Origin: Tetracentron sinense
Lineage: Eukaryota > Streptophyta > Magnoliopsida > Trochodendrales > Trochodendraceae
Reading direction: 5' to 3'
DNA length: 64,000 bases
Assembly: GCA_015143295.1 (NCBI GenBank)
Contig: JABCRI010000943.1
Location: 1 to 64,000, forward strand
Shown: one piece after another, positions 46,081 to 54,832 of the stretch
Layout of the letters: every line of letters starts with the position of its first letter
Numbering within the stretch: position 1 is the first letter of the stretch
The notes under the pieces: generated by a model
Told to the model about the DNA's origin: nothing
What the model saw: only the letters and a program-made list of their open reading frames with translations
The model's database searches: none
Program-made: the position numbers and the translations under genes

Positions 46081-46300
46081 GGAAAAAGATTAGCTCTGGT
46101 GGCTGCCCGAGCTAAGCGCTCGGGCATCCACAAACCATAAGGCAGCTGGAGTTTTTAAGGGGAAAGATATCAAATGGGGAGAAGTCAAAATCAAGGGGAG
46201 ACAATGAAATGACTTCTCACCTAAATTATCGCCAGCTGCCCAATTGTTTGTGGATGCCCGAGCGCTTAGCTCTGGCAGCCACCAGAGCTAATCTTTTTCC
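46081..46300. mobile_element. MULE-type foldback MITE, 220 bp
   Basis: Near-perfect 60-bp TIRs starting GGAAAAAGATTAGCTCTGGT. Imperfect 9-bp target duplication (TGTAAACCT / TATAAGCCT). Block A has the empty site near 16383-16391. Confidence 0.82.
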
Positions 46301-46329
46301 TATAAGCCTCTACCTTAGACGTCTCCTTA

Positions 46330-46599
46330 TTGGCCTTGGATTCTCTTGCGAAGCCACAAATTGGTCTCGGGGTTCCATACATTGTGCGACAGTTGGCAAA
46401 AAAATGGCGAGAAGTCATTCCATTTTCTCCCCATGATTTTGACTTCTTCCCCTTATTCTCACACTTATGGCCACATGTCTTAATATGTGTGGAGAAGTCA
46501 AAATCATGGGGCCCATGATTTTGACTTCACCACTTGTCACCTATTCTATGGAACCCAGAGACAAGCACTTTCTGGCTTCGCCATAGACAATCTGAGGCC
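46330..46599. mobile_element. MULE-type MITE, 270 bp
   Basis: TIRs about 30 bp long sharing GGCCT and GCGAAGCCA. Target duplication of at least 7 bp (CTCCTTA). Inside are direct and inverted 'attttgacttc' motifs. Empty site in block A at about 16402-16409. Confidence 0.72.
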
Positions 46600-46606
46600 C
46601 TCCTTA

Positions 46607-48148
46607 CTAAGCCCATTAGTAAAACCTATGACTACATCTTCGCCTTGTGGTGGTGTTGTCTTCACCAAAAAAAAGAAATTTAGTAAAACCTCTATCAAGT
46701 ATTTACTGCACCTCAAAGGAGATTTTTGAAACAAGATTCTCTTGGCCATTGGATGGTGGTGACGGGAGGTCCGCCCGATTTCGTTGATTGGGAGAGAGGC
46801 TGAAGTGCAAAATTCTGTCTTGAGAGAGAGAGATAATAAAAAGGCGGTTTTTCGGGAACTAATATATAAAATAGCATTTTTAATAAAATTTTCGTATCAA
46901 TCACGAATGGTTCGGATGATTTCAGAATGTTGTGTACAACTCCGAATCATTGAATCGAACGTCCCATTAAAACGATAAAAGAACTTCACGATTCATTAAA
47001 AGAATCAATCAATCATGTATTTACTAACTATAGACCCAAATCTTGTCCATCCATTCCATTCTTGAACTAACAATTGTCTCCCTCCTTATTGAGAAGAAAA
47101 ACCCAAACTCTATTCATTGGCCATGACCATCTTTCTCCTCATATTCTTCTCTCTTCTCCGTCCCTCTTCTCTTCTCTTCTTTTCCCCTAAGTTGGTGCAA
47201 CGAGGGTTAGGGAATTTATGGCTTCTTTGAGCTTGTTCGAACTCAACCCACACTCTGCCTAATTTGGGTCTACACGAACTCGACACAGAGCCTGATTTTA
47301 TTTGTGAGTCGAGCTTGGACTGGAGTGCTAGGTCTGAGATTAGGATGGGCTAAGCTCGGGCTAAGGTTTTAAATTATGTGATGAGCTTGGGCTAATCCCA
47401 ACTCGACCCGATTGCCACCCCTGTATACAGGACTAATATATGGGATCCAGACTACAAGGGTGGTCCCTCAAAAAAAAAAAAAAAGTTTTGAAAGAAAATA
47501 AAATTAAAGATGTTGAATTCTAATATTATCTTAAAACTAATGTCACTTTATCCATTATAAATTAATTTAGGAATACAAACTCACTTTCTTTTACTTTTGT
47601 TTCTTCCATCCTCTCCTAGTTTCCTTTCTACGACTTTCTCGTCTTCTTTTTTTCACCCCTTTCTTCTGCAGAGTTGTGCTGCCCTTGATCCAGCTCACTA
47701 AGGGAGATTACTAAAAAATTATTAAAAAATCGTAACATGAGATCAACAATGTCTACATAGCTCAGAGAAACTTGGGAGCAATGATCGTTTTCTAGTTTAT
47801 GAAAAGCTTCAAGCTTATCTTAGTCGTGCTACTCATCAGCATGAAACAAATTCAGTAAGAATTGAGAAGAATCAAGAGATGTGCCAACATTAATAAGCCA
47901 GAAATACAATCCTTGAAGCTTCCATTCCTTCTAAGAAATTGCAAGAAACTTCCAAAAACACAATCCTTTTGGAAGATCGATTAACATAGAACAGATTTCC
48001 AGCCATATGCTTCTAACAAAAAAGCAAAGGGGTGCATTCACAAAAAAGAAAACAGATTTTTTTTCAAACAAAACCCACATCAAAACAAGCCCAAAAATCT
48101 TCGGAAATACCAAATGAGCTGCCCCAATTAGGTATAACAGTAACATCT
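46607..48148. other. Non-coding region 3' of DUF674 gene B, shared with block A
   Basis: Matches 16420-16548, 17481-18176 and 24530-25350. It holds the empty CAAGG site of the 4.9 kb copia (47455-47459) and the empty Emigrant site (about 47508-47512). No gene seen. Confidence 0.65.
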
Positions 48149-48961
48149 TCAATTCCCCTTCTTACCAAGGAAGATATGGGTGAGAACTGTAGTCGACTGA
48201 AAAGAAGCCCTCAGCAATTCCAAACCCTACCAACAACCAAACCAAATGTAATAAAACAACAATGTACGAGAGAGATCCGTTAGTGTGGTCTTCTAAAAAA
48301 AGAAAAGAAAAAAAGATTAATATATCTGTGTTTCCTTCCTTACCTCCTCCATTCCAAAATCAACGTCCATCTCTTCAAGTGAACTTAAATCCTTGACGTT
48401 GAACTTGTTGAGGAGAGTAACGCTGGAGATGGTGGACATGGGCGTCACCACCAAATCATCCATTACCATGTACGTAACCACGCCCTTCACATAACCTCCT
48501 TCACCGGTAGAGGACGATGCATTGGCAGTAGTACTGTTGGGATCAACGTATGTAAGCTCGGAGGACATTTTGCGATTACAGTTTGGACAATTGGTACTGG
48601 GATTGTCGGTTACTCGATTGTAACTACAATTGCCGCACTGGTAGTACTTTCTGGGCGTTGAGACATCAGTGGGCAAAAGGAGAGGAACATGGGAGACAGA
48701 TGTTGCTGCTATGGGATTCAAGAGACAGTCCTTGGTTTGGTTAGGTTGCATATAGGTGTTACTCAACTTCTCAACACTCTCGTACAGATTAACTAAGCAG
48801 CCTCCCATGCTATGACTCTTGTGCAGCCTTACAACCGTTCCAACAGGTAAGGATAAGAGGTTGAAGAGGAAATCCACGAAGTCCTTACCAACCTCGGCGA
48901 AAAGGACTTTCTGGGCCTTGTTGTCTATCAGAAGCTTCAATCTCAGCTGTGTCGTTGCCAT
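48149..48961 (-). CDS. DUF674 family protein, copy B (two exons)
   Basis: Predicted 231 aa. Exon 1 is 48961-48344 (206 codons, from MATTQLRLKLLIDNK). The intron is 48343-48227 (117 nt, GAG|GTAAGG donor, TTGGTAG acceptor, phase 0). Exon 2 is 48226-48149 (GLELLRASFQSTTVLTHIFL then GKKGN and TGA). Same motifs as copy A: KVLFAEVGKDFVDFLFNLLS, VVTYMVMDDLVVTPMSTISS and two CxxC pairs (CGNC, CPNC). The frame, intron length and splice sites are all kept, so it may be functional. DUF674 proteins have no established function. As in copy A, a GGTAAG near the end could lead to a further exon. Upstream it retains a TATA-like box, and the donor matches consensus better than in A. Confidence 0.86.
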
Positions 48962-49035
48962 GGCGCTGTGGTGACTCAGAATTTTAAACTCTGTCTTAGC
49001 TATCAGGGTTGTTTCCCTCTGCTCTGAATTTGATG

Positions 49036-49046
49036 ATTTATAATAG
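49036..49046 (-). promoter_or_regulatory. TATA-like box of DUF674 gene B
   Basis: The minus strand reads CTATTATAAAT about 75-85 nt before the start codon. It lies in a ~28-bp segment that copy A lacks (A joins directly at 26223/26224). Confidence 0.5.
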
Positions 49047-49094
49047 ATGTTGGTGGAGGTGAATGTGAGAAATAGGTGTGAGTAAAAAGAAAAA

Positions 49095-49458
49095 GGCTCA
49101 GGATCCTCTCGCGTTCAACTCGAGAGAAATCTCTCGAGTTGGAACCCTAGAGGTCGCCACGCGTCTCCTTTGACACCCCTTAACCATGGGTAAGGTTCAC
49201 CCACCCCTAGGGTTCACTCACCCATCCTTGGTTTTATTTATTTATTAATTATTATTTTTTAAATTAAAAAAATATTTTTAATATTAAAAAACTCTAAAAA
49301 CAGTTTTTTTAATTTAAAAAATAATAATTAATTGAAAAAAAAAAACCAAGGATGGGTTAGTGAACCCTAAGGGTGGGTGAACCTTACCCATGGTTAAGGG
49401 GTGTCAAAGGAGACACGTGGCGACCTCTAGGGGTTCCAACTCGAGAGAATCCTGTGCC
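49095..49458. mobile_element. Foldback MITE upstream of DUF674 gene B
   Basis: About 364-bp palindrome with ends GGCTCAGGATCCTCTCG and CGAGAGAATCCTGTGCC. The inner arms contain GAGGTCGCCACGCGTCTCC, CACCCCTTAACCATGG and CCCACCCCTAGGGTTC around an AT-rich centre. It shares the inner module with 26428-26786 and 14006-15773 but has different outer TIRs. It begins about 130 bp from the start codon. Confidence 0.82.
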
Positions 49459-49639
49459 TATTAAAAAATGAACTAATTACGGAAAAAAGAAAAGAATACC
49501 CCGTCCCAGTCTCTTGGGTGAAAGGTAGGAATGAGGATCTATTCACATCTAAGTATGAGTTGCAAGAGTTCTAATAACCAAACTAACTTTGGCTAACTTT
49601 GAACGTCTGACTCTATTAATGAATATTGGCGAATGATAT

Positions 49640-50150
49640 TCCTTAAAAAGAGAAAAAGAAAAGAAAAGAAATTTAGATCTTGGTTGCTAAGAAAGGAATC
49701 CAATGCTCTAATATTTAATTTAAATTCTCAAGATTAGTGTGAAGACAGGAAAAAAATAAAGTCCCTTTAGCACTAATTTCGGGACTTTAAATTTACACAA
49801 AGAAAAGAAAAAAGAAAAAGAAAAAGAAAAGAAAAGAAATTTAGATCTTGATTGCTAATGCTCTAATATTTAATTTAAATTCTCAAGATTAGTGTGAAGA
49901 CAGAAAAAAAATAAAGTCCATTTTGCACTAATTTCGGGACTTTAAATCTAACGGTTACACAAAGAAAAGAAAAGAAAAGAAAAAAAGAAAAAGAAAAAGA
50001 AAAAGAAAAAGAAAAAGAAAAGAAATTTAGATCTTGGTTGCTAAGAAAGGAATCCAATGCTCTAATATTTTAAAGATGAAGACAGGAAAAAAATAAAGTC
50101 CCTTTAGCACTAATTTCGGGACTTTAAATCTAACGGTTACACAAAGAAAA
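49640..50150. repeat. Triplicated ~165-bp unit with GA-rich tracts
   Basis: Three direct copies containing 'aaatttagatcttg(g/a)ttgct', 'ccaatgctctaatatt' and 'agcactaatttcgggacttt', separated by expanding AAAGAAAAG tracts. Confidence 0.8.
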
Positions 50151-50398
50151 AAAAAGTAATATACGTAAAGTGGGATCCACACCATGCTTGTACCATAAAT
50201 ATGGCTTCAGAAAAGGACCTTGGATGGAGATCATTTGGTGTGTGCAACATGGCACACAAATCCTGTGTGCCCCTTACTAAAACATGTCATGTGTTCCTAA
50301 AATCATCTCACCATTTTTACTGTGATTAACGTTGGCATCTTCTGTCCAACCGCTCCAACGTACCTCCTTGCTAAAAAAAAAAAAAAAAAACTTGTAAG

Positions 50399-50551
50399 CT
50401 ACTAAGACCGCAAAGGGCCGAGACCGTGCTTGTGATGCACGGATCTCAAATTTTCATTAAAACTGTTTTTGAAAATTTGAGATCCGTGCATCACATGCAC
50501 GGTCTCGGTGTGGTCTTTGGCCCTTTGCGGTCTCAATTGTATTTTCCAAAA
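50399..50551. mobile_element. Foldback MITE, ~150 bp
   Basis: Long inverted arms: 'agaccgcaaagggccgagac' at the left, and its complement before 'tctcaattgtattttcc' at the right. The inner arms read 'ggatctcaaattttc'. The gap in block A near 30055 marks the empty site. Related to the 45838 family. Confidence 0.75.
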
Positions 50552-50559
50552 AAAAATAA

Positions 50560-50709
50560 TTAAAACCTAATAAGAAGGAAAATTACCTGCGTGCACCTTC
50601 GGATTCTCTCTCTTCCCCTCATTCTTCTCTCTTCCCCTCTTTTATGTGGAAGAAGATTTCGTCTATTCTTAATCTACAACCTCGATTACAAGACTTGTAG
50701 TTAACTACT
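50560..50709. other. Non-coding segment shared with block A
   Basis: Matches 30066-30215. No gene seen. Confidence 0.55.
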
Positions 50710-51979
50710 TAGAGTAGCGATCAGCGTACCTACGGGTATGGTAGGAAACTAAAGGGCGTTTTCTATTGAGCCACTTGGTTACCAAAAATGGGCTACCTAT
50801 GTAGCCGGTTATGCTCTCGCAGGAGAATAGGAATCTTGTGGGAGACGAAGAGCCGGAGAGAATACAAGGTTGGTTGAAGAGGGGTTTTCCTCTCAAACCC
50901 CTGTAACTCCAGTTTTGTCTCTCCTCTCTCTTAAACTTCATCTTCTTCCTCTTTTTTTTTCCTAACCTTCTAAAAGAAAACTAACGAAAGAAGTTGCTGT
51001 TGTAGAATAGCTGCTGAGACGCCTGTGAAGGAGAGAAATCCAATGCTCTAAAGAGAAGAAACTCAAATTTGCTAAGATTCTCACTTCTCTTCATTGGTAC
51101 GAATCAATGGTGGACACTTGGGGCTTTTTGCCTTATGGGTTTTCCTACTGTATCCTCTATAACTAAGAAGAGCTACTGAAATTTGAACACATAAGAAGAA
51201 GAAGAGGCAGAAGAAGGCTTAACACTAATGTCAGGTCCTCCTAAATTCCTCACGACGATTTAAATAGCCAAGCAAATTATCACTAGCTAGGTAGAGATAA
51301 AAACAAAAACTGAATTCAATTGATCAAGGGAGTTTGTAAGCTTAGGAAATAATCAGAAAAACAAGAAAGCAGAGTGATCATCATCATGAAGCTGGTCAAC
51401 AGGTGAAATAACAATTGCTATAATAGTAAACAGTGGCTGTGTTTGCATATATTATGTAATATAGGAGCGATCGGATTCCACAACAATGGCATTATACTTT
51501 TTTTTTTTAAGGTCTTATTGCCATTATACATGGTAAATAGGGTTTATAGCAATTTTCACTAAAATCATGTACTACCTAAATTCACTAAAATAATTTGAGG
51601 ATAATGTTAGAAAGCTGTTAATTCCTTGGATCATAAATTAAGAACAGTGTCTTTGACGAGAGCAGAAGTTGAAGAATGTCCAAAATGAGAGATTTACAGA
51701 GAACATACAAGAGGAAGAAGACGAAAGTCAGAGGAGAGAGAAAAAAGTTTGAGGAGAGAGAAAATGACACAGGTCCCAATTCCCTACTCCCTGGGCCAAG
51801 GTATTATACCTGATATCGTTAAGGGTACATATGTAATTATTTTAACTAAAAGGAATATATTTATTTCTTTAAAAATGAAACCCATTGAAAATGTTAACAA
51901 TTCACTCTCTTCACAGGTGGCATATCAAGAGATATCCTTAGGATAGGTATCATACCTATGGGTCCGCTAACGATTTTCC
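50710..51979. mobile_element. Non-autonomous TIR DNA transposon, 1.27 kb
   Basis: Absent from block A near 30215. Target duplication of 8-9 bp (TTAACTACT at 50701-50709 versus CTAACTACT at 51979-51987). Imperfect terminal inverted repeats share AGCG, ACC and GGTATG blocks (left 'agcgatcagcgtacctacgg', right complement 'cgttagcggacccatagg'). No transposase seen. MULE or hAT by target size. Confidence 0.6.
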
Positions 51980-51987
51980 TAACTACT

Positions 51988-52361
51988 ACTATCCAAACAT
52001 CTGGATCATCATCCATGAAATTTCTTACTTTTTTAGTGGTAGTTGTCGCTAAAGTCTACCAATAGGATAGGTATCTAGACAACCAATCTCGAGAGATTGC
52101 TTCATCGGTATATGGCGGGTAAAATGGATGGTCCAAATTGATGTGAATTCACGCCATTAGGAATACAAGTGAACTTACGACAATATCTATCTTGTATGTA
52201 ACTTGCCCAGAATGGGTAGCCAAATTACCAAACGTATCCGAACCCAATCAAACATCAGATGTTCTGTTGACAATTTCTTTAGAATATACGTCTTCAGTTG
52301 TGTGGGCTAACATTTGCAATCACAATGTTAACTTTGCCACCACTTATGCCCTTCTCATATT
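51988..52361. other. Non-coding segment shared with block A
   Basis: Matches about 30220-30598. No gene recognised. It ends at the Tat2 insertion. Confidence 0.6.
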
Positions 52362-52366
52362 GTTAA

Positions 52367-53172
52367 TCTAAGGGTTAAAATTCGTAATTTATTTGAGTAT
52401 TGTGACAACGAGCTTATTTTTATTCTTAAATGGTGGATACGAGTTCATATGTGTTTTTGAATACGTCTTCGTTGTGCGTATGACAACGGATCCGTCGTGT
52501 TCCTCACAACGGAAACATTGTCTGCTAGACAACGAACTCGTAGTCATCCAGACAGCAGTATCGTCCTAGTTGCGAACAACGGACTTATACTTTATGTCGA
52601 ACCCGATCCTCAAGAAGCGATCATTTGTCTCTGACATTAGGTGGAAAGCACTGTCTTGAATTTTATTGCTAGTCACCTCAGATGGGTTTTCGACTCGAAG
52701 CCAACTTAGAGATTGTAAGTTTACACGTGTGACACGTAAGGCTCCAGATATGTCTGACATATTTGGTAATGAGTGGCAAGCTAATGGCATGGTCATCCAA
52801 GTCATCAATGGTCATCTATGAGCATCCTGAGTTGAAACATATAAATACCCCCAGAGAACCGTGCCTAAGGATCATCAGGAAAAATCCAAAAATCATTAAT
52901 AGATCTATCGAGCATCTTAGAGTAAATCACATAAGTGTTCATATTTCCCAGTATTTATCCAGGAATACAGTGCCGTAACTTTCATCTTAGAACTCTATCT
53001 CTCAGTGCTTTAGTGATAATATGTCTTTACTATTCATCATCTTCTTCACATTCTAGCTTTAGCATCAAAGTGCAGGACAGGGTTCAAACCCTCCACCTTC
53101 AACCTTCTACCAGTAAACCAGAGCTTCCGTAGCAGCTACTGACGCGTGGCGAGTCTGGGAAATTTCCCCCAA
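52367..53172 (+). repeat. Tat2 5' LTR
   Basis: Starts TCTAAGGGTTAAAATTC (the partner starts TGTAAGGG). TATA-like 'atataaataccccc' near 52847. ACAACG-N4-CGTNGT palindromes at about 52480-52575. Confidence 0.85.
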
Positions 53173-53175
53173 TAA

Positions 53176-53194
53176 ATTGGCGTCGTTTGTGGGA
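53176..53194 (+). other. Tat2 primer binding site
   Basis: TTGGCGTCGTTTGTGGGAA, a two-base variant of the Tat1 site. Confidence 0.75.
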
Positions 53195-53296
53195 ATTTTT
53201 CTTTTCTCCTGAATCGTTTACACTATACAAAGTGATAAGTTGATTCATCTGTGAGAGAGTAGTTGGACCCTCCCATTGTTCATCTTCATCACCAAT

Positions 53297-53765
53297 GGCT
53301 GAGCCAACCTATGTATCTCCAAAGGACGAGCAAGTCCTAGAAGCAAAGATGTCTCAAGTAAACCAGATCGTCATGCTGTTACAGTACCAACAGTCTCTCT
53401 AGACGCAGTTGATCAACCAGCAGCAGTTGGTTTAAGAGCGAATAGAGGCCTGGGCACATGACCTAGCAGAATCAGATCGCGCGTTGCTCCAAGGAAAGGG
53501 CAACCAGGCAGCAGAGTAGCACTACTCTTCCAGCTAACCTGCACAGTTGATGTTCACAGGCCACCCTGCAACCATCATGAGATCTATAGAGGACGATCCA
53601 AATTTCGAATGGCCTGTACAAACATGTCGTGATGTCTCTAAAGGACCTCGTGCACAAGAATACTGCTACTATCACAAGAGTTGCGGTCACAAGACTAATC
53701 GGTACGACATTTTGAAGATGTATCTGGAGAGGTTGGCGAGGGAAGGCCTCTTGGACCAGTTTTAG
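53297..53765 (+). pseudogene. Tat2 gag remnant
   Basis: Opens with MAEPTYVSPKDEQ-like coding, then Q-rich sequence. It ends with a zinc-knuckle-like segment CYYHKSCGHKTNRY and YLERLAREGLLDQF, which matches the C-terminal gag of Tat1 (YLERLVQEGYLGEYL). Much shorter than Tat1 gag. Confidence 0.7.
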
Positions 53766-54832
53766 CTTCCGGATGATGAGCCGTAGTAGGATCATAAACC
53801 CAGGCATCATGTAATCAAATGGTGGAAGTTTTTTCTTGTTTTTGTTTTTGGCCTAAATAGGGGCTATATATATATGAAGCAAGTATGTTTCGTGTTTTGT
53901 TATATATTCCCGTGTTTAATGTATCTAATTGACGACTTGTTTGTGTTATACATGTACGTTTTGGTGCTCTATCATCTTCTGAGGATATTCTAGTTGTTAC
54001 GAGCTCGTTATCGTTAAAAGTTGTTGCGTTCTCGTTGTCCCGGCTTCAGGTGACATGACCTCGTTGTTCTAATGGCACGTCCTCGGTAACGAAATCTCGT
54101 TCCCGTTATCAACGCGCTCATATACGGGTGTTAAGTGATCTCAACATATATTTCGTGCTTATATTTGATGATGCGTAAATAGAGATAAAACCGTTTGGTA
54201 CTCTCAAGAGTGAGATATCTTGAATGTCTTGTTTAAATCAAATGATTTTTCATGTGAAACGGGGTACTCGTTGTGAGATACGTCTGGCTTACCTAATGAA
54301 TTGTCATTTGAGCAAACCTAGTGGCTTACCTAATGAAATGTCATCTGAGCAAGTGTCTCATTTAGAGTTACCATGAGTTCATCCTCTGAAAGGTCATTTG
54401 TAGCTTGCCTTCTCGATGTCATGCACTCTATTTTATCTCAGTGATCTGCTCTCCTCAGTGTAATATCGGTGAAATTTTCAGCGCTAGCGCTTGTTCCCGT
54501 GCCAAGGCTAGTGTCATCATTCTTGAGTATAGTGAGCTTTTACTATTGCTTACTAACAAGTGTTTTGATCCAGAGAGTATTTCAGTGTTGTTCTTATAAA
54601 GCGTTTATACATGTACGTGTTCAGTGCATTAACAAATCTAAGATTCATTTATTCTATGTGTAATGTGCGAGCAACTCTCTTTGTGATAGATAAAAGAAAT
54701 TGGTCTTCATTACATCCTTAACGGGTAAGAGTACGATGGGGCTGACATACAGAACAACAACAGAGAACGTTCTTATACTATGTACAACGGAGAACAAGCA
54801 AAAATAAACAATAATGGAGAAAGAGGAGAAAG
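53766..54832. other. Tat2 internal non-coding region
   Basis: Contains further CGTTGT / CGTTAT motifs at about 54000-54120. Also two copies of 'gcttacctaatgaa(t/a)tgtcat' near 54280-54350 related to the Tat1 3' region. No gene seen. Confidence 0.5.
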
